Origin: Tritrichomonas musculus
Lineage: Eukaryota > Parabasalia > Tritrichomonadida > Tritrichomonadidae
DNA: 64,000 nt
Direction of reading: 5' to 3'
NCBI GenBank assembly: GCA_039105265.1
Contig: JAPFFF010000057.1
Coordinates: 62,001-126,000 of the forward strand
Below, piece by piece: positions 1 through 9,108 of the stretch. The position numbers and the translations under genes are program-made. The notes under the pieces were generated by a model. It saw only the letters and a list, made by a program, of their open reading frames with translations. It ran no database searches and was not told the DNA's origin. The stretch's first letter is position 1; each line of letters begins with the position of its first letter.

Positions 1-1607
1 ATGCCTTTGACCTGCTCTTCTTGGCCTGAGCTGCAGTAAAGCTTGATCGGAAACGATAGAGAATCGACAATCATTTCTGCGCGCAAATGAATGATGGAAA
101 AAAGTGTCAAGTAAAACTGGTTCAGCCATCGTGAGAACTGGTCGCCGACGTCCTGAACAATCTCCAAGAACTCCTGAAGCTGGTTCTTCGCATCGACACT
201 TGAACAGGCCGATACCAACTTTTTCAATGGTGTAGGAAGTGCGCAGAGAGATTCAAAGAAAATTTGCTGATTTGATACAAACTGATCAGATTCAATGTCA
301 AAGTTATCGACGTTTTTGGCGGCCGTTAAGAAGTAGTTTGCCTCATTCAATGCGAAGTCGTTGAAAAACTCAAGATTTAAATCAATCACTTTGTTGATCT
401 GGAGAATCGTCTTTCGGCTCTCTATGAAAACAGACTTCGCGATCGTCGCGAGGCTCTTCGTAAGAGAGGAAAGAACTTCCTCGCCGAGGTGGGCGTCATT
501 GAAGTACCTCGCAACGAGGCGGACAATAGAAGCGAGGCAAATTGCGGTCGATTCCAAATCGTTGTCATTTTTGTGGATAAAAGTGGTTAAGGTCGAATAA
601 GAGGCCATAAAAGAAGGATCTTCAGTCATCTGAATTTCATCGAGAAGATCTTTGGCGGTTATGACAAGTGAATCGAGCGGTTGTCCTGACAAAAAGAACG
701 TTGGAAGATTTTCAATGATCTCATTTAATCTTTTGCTCGTTATTTTCGATTCAATTTCATTCAAAATTTGAATGAGATTCGTGAGTGAAATTGAACTGTT
801 TACAAAATCAATTGAATCAGAAATAATCGTCTGAATTTTTGAGATGATGGACGATAGGATTCCAAGTTCGGCTGCTATTTCATTTATTACAACGCTAACT
901 TCATGTTCATCTGTTCGGGGCACCCCAAAAAGTTTCTCCCAAAGTTTGGTCCCCTTTTCAATCCAGTAATTCAAATTTTTGAGATCGTCTGAATTTTGAA
1001 TGGCCGAATTTGAGGACAAAAATTTGAGTTGGATCAAGAGCTCATCAAAGGCGGTTAATGAGGCTGCAATGCGATATGAAATTTGAAGCTCATCGGCTGA
1101 AATGTCCGTTATTGTTGACTGTAATTGATTTTCGCATTTTTTGGCAGTTGAAATTATCGTATTATAAAGTTCAATGACGCTCGTAAGATTTCCATTAAGG
1201 CTATCGAGACGTTGCGCTGTAGAGGAAGCTGTGTTTGATGCAAGTTGGTAGATATATGGTTCGATATCTTTTAAGATTTTAACTAATGAGCTGAAATGAG
1301 GAGAACAGTGATTGTCTGGAAATGATTGATCATGCTTCGAAATATTTTCTAGTAAAAATGGATTAAGTAAATTAATTTTGGCGAAATCATATCCGATTTG
1401 TTCTTGAGGGCTATTGGCAGTTAATGGAAGTTTATCGAGAATATCATTCGTTAAAGTTAAAAGATTTGTGCATATTTGAATAGTACGTCCAAGATTAGAT
1501 CCTGCTTCATTTAATCGTAATCTTATTTTGTCTTCTGTTATGATTTCTTCAAGTTTGATTAATGGGTATTTAGAAATAGAAAATATAAAGGAATTATAAT
1601 CGCTCAT
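1..1607 (-). CDS. Partial helical protein, function unknown (C-terminus beyond the left edge)
   Basis: An open frame on the minus strand starts at an ATG at 1605-1607 (protein begins MSDYNSFIFSISKYPLIKLE) and stays open to base 3, giving at least 535 residues with no stop, so the gene continues off the window. The translation is rich in Leu, Ile, Ser, Asn and Glu with long amphipathic stretches and few prolines, as in an all-helical, bundle-like protein. I see no signal peptide, membrane segment or catalytic motif. Base composition (GC noticeably higher than the flanks, especially 1-600) supports coding. I do not recognise the family; a cytoskeletal or vesicle-tethering helical-bundle protein is only a guess. 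The short plus-strand ORF at 361-600 is its antisense shadow. Confidence 0.8.
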   Translation of the reverse strand, partial: MSDYNSFIFSISKYPLIKLEEIITEDKIRLRLNEAGSNLGRTIQICTNLLTLTNDILDKLPLTANSPQEQIGYDFAKINLLNPFLLENISKHDQSFPDNHCSPHFSSLVKILKDIEPYIYQLASNTASSTAQRLDSLNGNLTSVIELYNTIISTAKKCENQLQSTITDISADELQISYRIAASLTAFDELLIQLKFLSSNSAIQNSDDLKNLNYWIEKGTKLWEKLFGVPRTDEHEVSVVINEIAAELGILSSIISKIQTIISDSIDFVNSSISLTNLIQILNEIESKITSKRLNEIIENLPTFFLSGQPLDSLVITAKDLLDEIQMTEDPSFMASYSTLTTFIHKNDNDLESTAICLASIVRLVARYFNDAHLGEEVLSSLTKSLATIAKSVFIESRKTILQINKVIDLNLEFFNDFALNEANYFLTAAKNVDNFDIESDQFVSNQQIFFESLCALPTPLKKLVSACSSVDAKNQLQEFLEIVQDVGDQFSRWLNQFYLTLFSIIHLRAEMIVDSLSFPIKLYCSSGQEEQVKG

Positions 1608-1970
1608 TTGATATATTTATTGATTCTTTTCTCTTCTAAAATCTTTTTATCAAAAATACTTTAGCTTTTGTGTGTATATTTGATCTCTAGAAAAAAATTA
1701 CTCAAAAAGTGGAAATAGTTTTTTGATACTTTTAAAAAGTTATTAAATAAAAAATATTAGAATATTTTGTAATTTAGTCAATATATATAGAAAATAAACA
1801 TATAAATACATTTTTATATATTTAAGCAATATATATTATGATTAAAATTGGAAATTATTTATCAAATCTTCATTGATGACAATTAATAAAAATAATAAAT
1901 AAAAATATTGGAAATTAAGGATACAAACATTTTATTCAAAATCATGTTTTTCTTCTATTATTACTTACAT
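1608..1970. other. Intergenic, AT-rich; contains the outer end of the inverted duplication
   Basis: No coding signal. Similarity to the right flank of the second kinase copy starts at 1897 (matching 11432 in inverse orientation); to the left of that the two flanks are unrelated. Confidence 0.6.
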
Positions 1971-3062
1971 TTATAACATTAACTCAACTCTATATTTGTT
2001 TTTATCTTCTTTCCATTTCTTTGTTTTCTTGATCTTTTTATTTGGTTTTCTCTTTGGATATTTATGCTTCTTATATTTAATGAAAAAGCAAAAATCATAA
2101 ATTTCTTCAATTTCTTTTTCAAATTCATATTCAATATCAAATTTATCAATGTCAATGCCTTTGCTGTTATCAATGTTTTCGTTAATGATTTTAGTGTGGA
2201 TTTCTTTTTCGTTTTCATTTTGTTTTCCTGTGAAATATTCGTCTTTGATGACTTCTTCAATTGTTGGACGTTTGTTTGGATTCAAATCTGTGCATTTGAC
2301 AACAAGACGGCGAAGTTTCTCATCAATTTCTTTTCCAATGCATAATTTCCCTGAAACAATTTGACGAATAATGCAATCTTGATCTCCTTCTTTGAAAGGA
2401 AAATGAATTTCCATAGAGCAATGCAAAGTAATTCCAATCGCATAAATATCTGCTTTCTGTGAATTGAATTTGCCACATTTGAATAATTCAGGTGCTGCAT
2501 AATATAACGTTCCGTTTTTCATATCTTCATCCTCTATGATTTTCGTATGACAAAAGCCAAAATCACATAACTTCGGTCTCAATTTTGAATCAAGCAAGAT
2601 GTTGTCTGGCTTGATGTCGCCATGCGAAATTCCTTTGTCATGAAGATATCTGATTGATGAAGTGAAGTCTTGAAGAATTTTCTTGATAATTTGATCATTT
2701 TGGTGTTTCGATTCAATTACATAATCAATTAATGTCCCATTTTCACAATATTCTGCAATTATAATCATAAATTCGTTTCCTTCTTCTGTTTGGATTTCAA
2801 ATGAATCATGAATTTTGATGATGTTTGGATGATCAAGTGTTTTGAGAATTTCGATTTCTGTTTTTGTTTGTTGGAATGACTTATCTTGTTTGTTTTGTTC
2901 TTTTGGAATGATTTTTGCTGAATATCTTTCTTTGGTCGTCTGATCTTCAACCAAAATTACAGCGCAAGTGGATCCACAGCCAACTTTTTTGATAAATTTA
3001 TAATTCAAGAACATCTTAGGGAAAGAAAAAGAATAACCATCTTGTGTTTCTAATGTAATCAT
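1971..3062 (-). CDS. Serine/threonine protein kinase, HGD type (left copy)
   Basis: A 363-residue kinase that is mostly one catalytic domain. Visible elements: glycine-loop GCGS around residues 28-31, ATP-anchoring Lys50 (YSAKII), helix-C Glu69, catalytic loop HGDIKPDN at 147-154 (Asp149, Lys151, Asn154), DFG at 167-169, a YYAAPE substrate-loop end, DIYAIGI, and a conserved Arg in NKRPT. The catalytic HRD is HGD, as in non-RD kinases that do not depend on activation-loop phosphorylation. All catalytic residues are present, so activity is expected. The tail from about residue 325 is very basic (KKHKYPKRKPNKK). The fold looks CAMK/ULK-like; substrate unknown. It lies downstream of the left BspA gene on the same strand and has a protein-identical twin at 10267-11358. 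An initiator-like motif lies 13-25 bases before the ATG. Confidence 0.95.
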   Translation of the reverse strand: MITLETQDGYSFSFPKMFLNYKFIKKVGCGSTCAVILVEDQTTKERYSAKIIPKEQNKQDKSFQQTKTEIEILKTLDHPNIIKIHDSFEIQTEEGNEFMIIIAEYCENGTLIDYVIESKHQNDQIIKKILQDFTSSIRYLHDKGISHGDIKPDNILLDSKLRPKLCDFGFCHTKIIEDEDMKNGTLYYAAPELFKCGKFNSQKADIYAIGITLHCSMEIHFPFKEGDQDCIIRQIVSGKLCIGKEIDEKLRRLVVKCTDLNPNKRPTIEEVIKDEYFTGKQNENEKEIHTKIINENIDNSKGIDIDKFDIEYEFEKEIEEIYDFCFFIKYKKHKYPKRKPNKKIKKTKKWKEDKNKYRVELML

Positions 3063-3788
3063 TTTTAATTAAATATAAATGAAATGAAAATATAAAATCG
3101 TCATCATGAAATTTTATAAAATTTGGAAAATTTTTATTTTTTGAAGAAAAATTTTACAGCTTTTTGAATACCATGCCATAATATGCACTGTCTTGGAAAG
3201 TTTTATTTATAAATTTATGATTGTTATTGGTCATACATTTTTTAAAACATAGGAAAAAATGAACTTTTAAGACAAATTGATTTCAAATGATATAATATTT
3301 CCAGATCTTCATTTTTAAATAATATTGTGCCCTAACGTTAAAAATAAATTAATATCAATGATTTAACTATGATCTTTCAATTTTAAAGATGTAATAGTAA
3401 AATATGATTATTTTTGTAAAATCCTTTTTTTGTTTAGTTGTTGTTGAAAACATGAATTATAGATATTTTTTAAAATGAGTGAATATTTTTTTATTCCACA
3501 CTACAAATTATATATGCTTCCTTTTTGTCGAAAAAACTTTCAAATTGAAGGACTACTTACATCAGGGATGGGAAATCAATAAAATAAAAGTAAATAAAAT
3601 GAAAGTAAAGCTTAACTTGAAAGTTTTGGGAAAAAAAACATTTTTTTTAATAGTAATGACTTGAGAATAATACAGCATGCATGCATTTTAAAAAATGTCT
3701 ATAATTCATAACTTTTTTATATAAACAGAATTGAGATAAACTTAAAAAATATTTTTTAAGTCTTAAAGAAAAAATTATGTAAATTGGT
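3063..3788. other. Intergenic between left kinase and left BspA gene
   Basis: AT-rich, no gene. Nearly identical in inverse orientation to 9109-10266, except that the short stretch around 3577-3616 corresponds to a longer unrelated block on the right. Apart from the initiator-like motif at 3075-3087, only AT-rich sequence and a few palindromic GCATGCATGC-type bases (about 3675) are seen. Confidence 0.6.
3075..3087 (-). promoter_or_regulatory. Initiator-like motif of the left kinase gene
   Basis: Read on the minus strand this is TCATTTCATTTAT, ending 12 bases before the ATG. Trichomonad genes typically start transcription at an initiator of the form TCA(C/T)(T/A) a few bases before the start codon. 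The same motif precedes the twin gene and, as TCATTTCATTA, the thymosin-like gene. Confidence 0.5.
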
Positions 3789-5795
3789 TTATTCAATCAA
3801 TTTTCTTAATGATGATGGAAACATAATTATGGGTTCCTGACATCCTTCGAAAGCTGACAATGAAACTGAATCCAATTCTGATTCTTCAGAAATTTCGATT
3901 ATTTGAAGATTGCTACAACTTGCAAATAAAGAGTCACTTATTTTTGATACTTTTGATGGAATAACAATTGATTCAATATTTGAATATTTAAATGCATTTG
4001 ATTCAATTGTTTGTAAATCTGAATTTGTTGGAATTTCAACTTTTTTCAGATTTATACAATTTGCAAATGCATATTCACATATTTTGGATACATTTGATGG
4101 AATAACAATTGATTCAATATTTGAATCTGAAAATGCAAATGATCCAATTATTTGTAAATTTGAATTTGTTGGAATCTCAACTTTTAGAAGATTTCGACAA
4201 CATGAAAAGGCACCTTCATATATTTTTGATACGTTTGGTGGAATGAAAATTGATTCAATATTTGAAGATGAAAATGCACTTGATCCAATTATTTGTAAAT
4301 TTGAATTCGTTGGAATTTCAACTTTTAGAAGATTTAGACAATGTGAAAAGGCACTTTCACATATTTTGGATACGTTTGGTGGAATGAAAATTGTTTTGAT
4401 ATTTGAAAATTCAAATGAACATGATGAGATGATTTTGATATTTGATGGAATAGAGAATTCTTCGATGTCGCGTCGAACAAATAAAAGATTGTCAAATTCT
4501 TCACTCGTTGATTCACTTTTACAAACCAAATATTTGTCTTCTTTGTATTCATATTGATTGTTCGATGGTGAAATGATGATTTTTTTCAATTGTAAAGTTA
4601 AAGAGCACCATCCTTCTTTCAATTCTTTCAAACTCGCTGGGAAATAAATTTCTTCAATACTTGAAGATGAAAATGCATTTGATTCAATTGTTTGTAAATT
4701 TGAATTTGTTGGAATCTCAACTTTTTTCAGATAAAAGCAATTTGCAAATAAAGAGTCACTTATTTTTGATACTTTTGATGGAATAACAATTGATTCAATA
4801 TTTGAATATTTAAATGCATTTGATTCAATTGTTTGTAAATTTGAATTTGCAGGAATATCAACTTTTTTCAGATTTATACAATTTGTAAATGCATATTCAC
4901 ATATTTTGGATACGTTTGATGGAATGAAAATTGATTCAATATTTGAAGATGAAAATGCACTTGATCCAATTATTTGTAAATTTGAATTCGTTGGAATTTC
5001 AACTTTTAGAAGATTTAGACAATGTGAAAAGGCACTTTCACATATTTTGGATACGTTTGGTGGAATGAAAATTGTTTTGATATTTGAAAATTCAAATGAA
5101 CATGATGAGATGATTTTGATATTTGATGGAATAGAGAATTCTTCGATGTCGCGTCGAACAAATAAAAGATTGTCAAATTCTTCACTCGTTGATTCACTTT
5201 TACAAACCAAATATTTGTCTTCTTTGTATTCATATTGATTGTTCGATGGTGAAATGATGATTTTTTTCAAATTTTCTGTTGAAGAGCACCATCCTTCTTT
5301 CAATTCTTCCAAACTCGCTGGGAAATAAATTTCTTCAATATTTGAAGATGAAAATGCATTTCTATAGAAAGTTTTGACTGCTGAATCGTCACAAAATTTG
5401 ATGGTTTTGGAATAACAATTAGTGCCAACAATGCTCGTGATCAAGTATTCTGTTGATTCTTGTTTAAATGTTCGCGGAATATTAACTTCTTCAAAACGAT
5501 TTTCAACTTTGAACAATGATGCTACGTGATTTGTTTCGTCGATTTTGAATTTAAGTCCGTTTGACAAATCTATCATCGTTTCACGGAGAAATATTTTAAT
5601 CATTTCGAGGTCGCCTCTTCTGCACGCTTCATGTAGTTTATCTTTGATTTCATAGAATTCTTCTTCTGAACGAAGTTTGTTATATGTTGTGAAAAGTTCC
5701 TGAATTGCTTGCTTCTTTTCTTTAGATGACTCTGTCTCAATGTCTTTTTCGAAATATTCAATTGGTATTTCGAACACTTTTGGCTTTACTATCAA
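3789..5795 (-). CDS. BspA-type LRR protein, left copy, N-terminus disrupted
   Basis: The frame encodes 668 residues of BspA/TpLRR-type leucine-rich repeats (about 23 residues each, consensus IFIPSNVSKICExAF) after an N-terminal region with an ankyrin-like KLHEACRRGDLEMIKIFL. It has two superrepeats opening with EIYFPASL-ELKEGWC; the right-hand copy has three. The frame's first codon at 5793-5795 is TTG, where the twin has ATG. The ATG that starts the twin protein exists here at 5818-5820, but the following A run has six A instead of five, so reading from it shifts frame and soon meets a stop. The first in-frame ATG is at 5601-5603, which would give about 604 residues. The gene is therefore either N-truncated or a young pseudogene. 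No signal peptide or membrane segment. Confidence 0.8.
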   Translation of the reverse strand: MIVKPKVFEIPIEYFEKDIETESSKEKKQAIQELFTTYNKLRSEEEFYEIKDKLHEACRRGDLEMIKIFLRETMIDLSNGLKFKIDETNHVASLFKVENRFEEVNIPRTFKQESTEYLITSIVGTNCYSKTIKFCDDSAVKTFYRNAFSSSNIEEIYFPASLEELKEGWCSSTENLKKIIISPSNNQYEYKEDKYLVCKSESTSEEFDNLLFVRRDIEEFSIPSNIKIISSCSFEFSNIKTIFIPPNVSKICESAFSHCLNLLKVEIPTNSNLQIIGSSAFSSSNIESIFIPSNVSKICEYAFTNCINLKKVDIPANSNLQTIESNAFKYSNIESIVIPSKVSKISDSLFANCFYLKKVEIPTNSNLQTIESNAFSSSSIEEIYFPASLKELKEGWCSLTLQLKKIIISPSNNQYEYKEDKYLVCKSESTSEEFDNLLFVRRDIEEFSIPSNIKIISSCSFEFSNIKTIFIPPNVSKICESAFSHCLNLLKVEIPTNSNLQIIGSSAFSSSNIESIFIPPNVSKIYEGAFSCCRNLLKVEIPTNSNLQIIGSFAFSDSNIESIVIPSNVSKICEYAFANCINLKKVEIPTNSDLQTIESNAFKYSNIESIVIPSKVSKISDSLFASCSNLQIIEISEESELDSVSLSAFEGCQEPIIMFPSSLRKLIE

Positions 5796-5820
5796 TTTTG
5801 GTGCGTTTTTTCCCTTCCAT

Positions 5821-6408
5821 CTAAAAGAGATTGGAAATTAACTCATTTAAACTTAACAATTGATGGATGGTCTAATTTGTTTAGCGTCAACGATACCTTC
5901 GGAACAATGGATTAATTTCGCGGCATAAAGTTGTTCGTCAATTAGATTCATCGCAACATATACTGTACCAAATGCTCCTTCACCAAGCTTTTCCTTTTGG
6001 AGATCATAATCGGTGGTATTGAAGAAAACTCCTTCTAATTCCATTTATTTGAAATGTTTTATATTTTAACATTATCTTTACTCTCCTGAAAAATTTGGAT
6101 GAAGTAAAATAAATTCTTTTGAATAATATTCAGTATTTTGAATAAATTTTCGGATTCTTTCACAAAATATTTCAATTTTTTTCGTTTTTTAAATTTATTT
6201 ATAACTTCATAAATATCATAGGATAAATACAAAAAATAGGATTTATATTCATCTGCAGTCCGATTTCTTGTTATTTATCAAACAATATATTATTTATTTA
6301 TATCAAATATTAGGGAAAAAGTTTTTTTCTCATAATAAATTGAGAAAGATTTTATTTCGAACGATCATATTTTGTGAGAGATTAATATATCATCAAATAA
6401 GTAATAAA
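5821..6408. other. Spacer of the inverted duplication
   Basis: Single-copy DNA between the two arms. The left third holds a truncated kinase start (5853-6044, minus strand); the rest, 6045-6408, is AT-rich and would carry divergent promoters for the outward-reading genes. No hairpin-forming homology between its two edges is seen, so the palindrome is not perfect at its centre. Confidence 0.7.
5853..6044 (-). pseudogene. Truncated protein kinase (N-lobe start only)
   Basis: A 63-residue frame starting at ATG 6042-6044 reads MELEGVFFNTTDYDL, then the glycine loop GEGAFGTVY (about residues 21-29) and the ATP-binding Lys in YAAKLI, and then stops after a short unrelated tail (AKQIRPSINC). Helix C, the catalytic loop and everything after are missing. 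The TAA at 5853-5855 is only about 30 bases upstream of the ATG of the left BspA gene, where the duplicated arm begins. The likely reading is that formation of the duplication replaced the rest of a kinase gene. It has its own ATG and a T-rich, TTTCAAATAA leader, so it may still be transcribed and could supply a promoter to the left BspA gene. Confidence 0.75.
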
Positions 6409-9108
6409 ATGGAAGGGAAAAACGCACCAAAAATGATAGTAAAGCCAAAAGTGTTCGAAATACCAATTGAATATTTCGAAAAAGACATTGAGACAGAGTC
6501 ATCTAAAGAAAAGAAGCAAGCAATTCAGGAACTTTTCACAACATATAACAAACTTCGTTCAGAAGAAGAATTCTATGAAATCAAAGATAAACTACATGAA
6601 GCGTGCAGAAGAGGCGACCTCGAAATGATTAAAATATTTCTCCGTGAAACGATGATAGATTTGTCAAACGGACTTAAATTCAAAATCGACGAAACAAATC
6701 ACGTAGCATCATTGTTCAAAGTTGAAAATCGTTTTGAAGAAGTTAATATTCCGCGAACATTTAAACAAGAATCAACAGAATACTTGATCACGAGCATTGT
6801 TGGCACTAATTGTTATTCCAAAACCATCAAATTTTGTGACGATTCAGCAGTCAAAACTTTCTATAGAAATGCATTTTCATCTTCAAATATTGAAGAAATT
6901 TATTTCCCAGCGAGTTTGGAAGAATTGAAAGAAGGATGGTGCTCTTCAACAGAAAATTTGAAAAAAATCATAATTTCACCATCGAACAATCAATATGAAT
7001 ACAAAGAAGACAAATATTTGGTTTGTAAATGTGAATCAACGAGTGAAGAATTTGACAATCTTTTATTTGTTCGACGCGACATCGAAGAATTCTCTATTCC
7101 ATCAAATATCAAAATCATCTCATCATGTTCATTTGAATTTTCAAATATCAAAACAATTTTCATTCCACCAAACGTATCCAAAATATGTGAAAGTGCCTTT
7201 TCACATTGTCTAAATCTTCTAAAAGTTGAAATTCCAACGAATTCAAATTTACAAATAATTGGATCAAAAGCTTTTTCATCTTCAAATATTGAATCAATTT
7301 TCATTCCATCAAACGTATCAAAAATATATGAAGGTGCCTTTTCACATTGTCTAAATCTTCTAAAAGTTGAAATTCCAGCAAATTCAAATTTACAAATAAT
7401 TGGATCAAGTGCATTTTCATATTCAAATATTGAATCAATTTTCATTCCATCAAACGTATCAAAAATATGTGAAAGTGCCTTTTCACATTGTCTAAATCTT
7501 CTAAAAGTTGAAATTCCAACAAATTCAAATTTACAAATAATTGGATCAAGTGCATTTTCATATTCAAATATTGAATCAATTTTCATTCCATCAAACGTAT
7601 CCAAAATATGTGAAGATGCATTTTTATATTGTATAAATCTGAACAAAGTTGAAATTTCAACAAATTCAAATTTACAAACAATTGAATCAAATGCATTTTC
7701 TTGCTCAAAAATTGAAGAAATTTATTTCCCGGCGAGTTTGGAAGAATTGAAAGAAGGATGGTGCTCTTCAGCAGCGCAATTGAAAAAAATCATAATTTCA
7801 CCATCGAACAATCAATATGAATACAAAGAAGACAAATATTTGGTTTGTAAAAGTGAATCAACGAGTGAAGAATTTGACAATCTTTTATTTGTTCGACGCG
7901 ACATCGAAGAATTCTCTATTCCATCAAATATCAAAATCATCTCATCATGTTCATTTGAATATTCAAATATCAAAACAATTTTCATTCCACACAACGTATC
8001 CAAAATATGTGAATATGCATTTTCACATTGTCTAAATCTTCTAAAAGTTGAAATTCCAGCAAATTCAAATTTACAAATAATTGAATCAAATGCATTTTCA
8101 TCTTCAAGTATTGAATCAATTTTCATTCCATCAAACGTATCAAAAATATGTGAAGATGCCTTTTCATGTTGTCGAAATCTTCTAAAAGTTGAGATTCCAA
8201 CAAATTCAAATTTACAAATAATTGGATCAAATGCATTTTCATCTTCAAGTATTGAAGAAATTTATTTCCCAGCGAGTTTGAAAGAATTGAAAGAAGGATG
8301 GTGCTCTTTAACTTTACAATTGAAAAAAGTCATAATTTCACCATCGAACAATCAATATGAATACAAAGAAGACAAATATTTAGTTTGTAAAAGTGAATCA
8401 ACGAGTGAAGAATTTGACAATCTTTTATTTGTTCGACGCGACATCGAAGAATTCTCTATTCCATCAAATATCAAAATCATCTCATCATGTTCATTTGAAT
8501 TTTCAAATATCAAAACAATTTTCATTCCACCAAACGTATCCAAAATATGTGAAAGTGCCTTTTCACATTGTCTAAATCTTCTAAAAGTTGAAATTCCAAC
8601 AAATTCAAATTTACAAATAATTGGATCAAGTGCATTTTCATATTCAAATATTGAATCAATTGTTATTCCATCAAACGTATCCAAAATATGTGAATATGCA
8701 TTTGCAAATTGTATAAATCTGAAAAAAGTTGAAATTCCAGCAAATTCAAATTTACAAACAATTGAATCAAAGGCTTTTTCATATTCAAATATTGAATCAA
8801 TTGTTATTCCATCAAAAGTATCCAAAATATGTGAATATGCATTTGCAAATTGTATAAATCTGAAAAAAGTTGAAATTCCAACAAATTCAGATTTACAAAC
8901 AATTGAATCAAATGCATTTAAATATTCAAATATTGAATCAATTGTTATTCCATCAAAAGTATCAAAAATAAGTGACTCTTTATTTGCAAGTTGTAGCAAT
9001 CTTCAAATAATCGAAATTTCTGAAGAATCAGAATTGGATTCAGTTTCATTGTCAGCTTTCGAAGGATGTCAGGAACCCATAATTATGTTTCCATCATCAT
9101 TAAGATAA
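6409..9108 (+). CDS. BspA-type LRR protein, right copy (intact)
   Basis: The start is placed at the ATG at 6409-6411 (protein MEGKNAPKMIVKPKVFEIPI). The frame extends 47 codons further up, but that part is AT-rich and lies outside the duplicated arm, and the third paralogue at 55953 begins at the equivalent point. This gives 899 residues. Residues 1-100 are charged and contain an ankyrin-like KLHEACRRGDLEMIKIFL. The rest is about 30 BspA/TpLRR repeats with the pattern IxSIFIPSNVSKICExAFxxCxNL, grouped into three superrepeats that each open with IEEIYFPASL-ELKEGWC. There is no signal peptide, membrane helix or GPI-type tail, unlike classical secreted BspA proteins, so an intracellular recognition or scaffold role is inferred. 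The TAA comes four codons earlier than in the left copy (ending SSLR rather than SSLRKLIE). Confidence 0.9.
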   Translation: MEGKNAPKMIVKPKVFEIPIEYFEKDIETESSKEKKQAIQELFTTYNKLRSEEEFYEIKDKLHEACRRGDLEMIKIFLRETMIDLSNGLKFKIDETNHVASLFKVENRFEEVNIPRTFKQESTEYLITSIVGTNCYSKTIKFCDDSAVKTFYRNAFSSSNIEEIYFPASLEELKEGWCSSTENLKKIIISPSNNQYEYKEDKYLVCKCESTSEEFDNLLFVRRDIEEFSIPSNIKIISSCSFEFSNIKTIFIPPNVSKICESAFSHCLNLLKVEIPTNSNLQIIGSKAFSSSNIESIFIPSNVSKIYEGAFSHCLNLLKVEIPANSNLQIIGSSAFSYSNIESIFIPSNVSKICESAFSHCLNLLKVEIPTNSNLQIIGSSAFSYSNIESIFIPSNVSKICEDAFLYCINLNKVEISTNSNLQTIESNAFSCSKIEEIYFPASLEELKEGWCSSAAQLKKIIISPSNNQYEYKEDKYLVCKSESTSEEFDNLLFVRRDIEEFSIPSNIKIISSCSFEYSNIKTIFIPHNVSKICEYAFSHCLNLLKVEIPANSNLQIIESNAFSSSSIESIFIPSNVSKICEDAFSCCRNLLKVEIPTNSNLQIIGSNAFSSSSIEEIYFPASLKELKEGWCSLTLQLKKVIISPSNNQYEYKEDKYLVCKSESTSEEFDNLLFVRRDIEEFSIPSNIKIISSCSFEFSNIKTIFIPPNVSKICESAFSHCLNLLKVEIPTNSNLQIIGSSAFSYSNIESIVIPSNVSKICEYAFANCINLKKVEIPANSNLQTIESKAFSYSNIESIVIPSKVSKICEYAFANCINLKKVEIPTNSDLQTIESNAFKYSNIESIVIPSKVSKISDSLFASCSNLQIIEISEESELDSVSLSAFEGCQEPIIMFPSSLR

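Larger units (their letters stand above)
1897..5820 (+). repeat. Left arm of a large inverted duplication (BspA-LRR plus kinase cassette)
   Basis: The reverse complement of this segment matches 6409-11432. The outer breakpoint is where AAATAAAAATATTGG (1897-1911) stops matching CCAATATTTTTATTT (11418-11432). The inner breakpoint lies at the ATG of the BspA gene (5818-5820 against 6409-6411), upstream of which the two sides are unrelated. The kinase genes encode identical proteins. Differences are concentrated in the BspA repeats (this arm has one superrepeat fewer) and in one intergenic block, where about 40 bases near 3577-3616 are replaced by about 460 bases on the right. Local divergence of this kind argues against a simple assembly mirror artefact. 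Confidence 0.93.

Noticed and set aside
5820-5910. Possible intron joining the truncated kinase to the left BspA frame (TTTTAG before ATG)
   Set aside because: No trichomonad-type branch/acceptor motif, and the donor sites tried do not keep the frame.
6268-6408. 47-residue N-terminal extension of the right BspA protein
   Set aside because: Not part of the duplicated arm, very AT-rich, and absent from the third paralogue, which starts at the equivalent of 6409.
3910-8999. Antisense ORFs of 104-218 residues across the BspA genes
   Set aside because: They mirror the LRR-coding repeats on the other strand and show no independent start, family or codon pattern.
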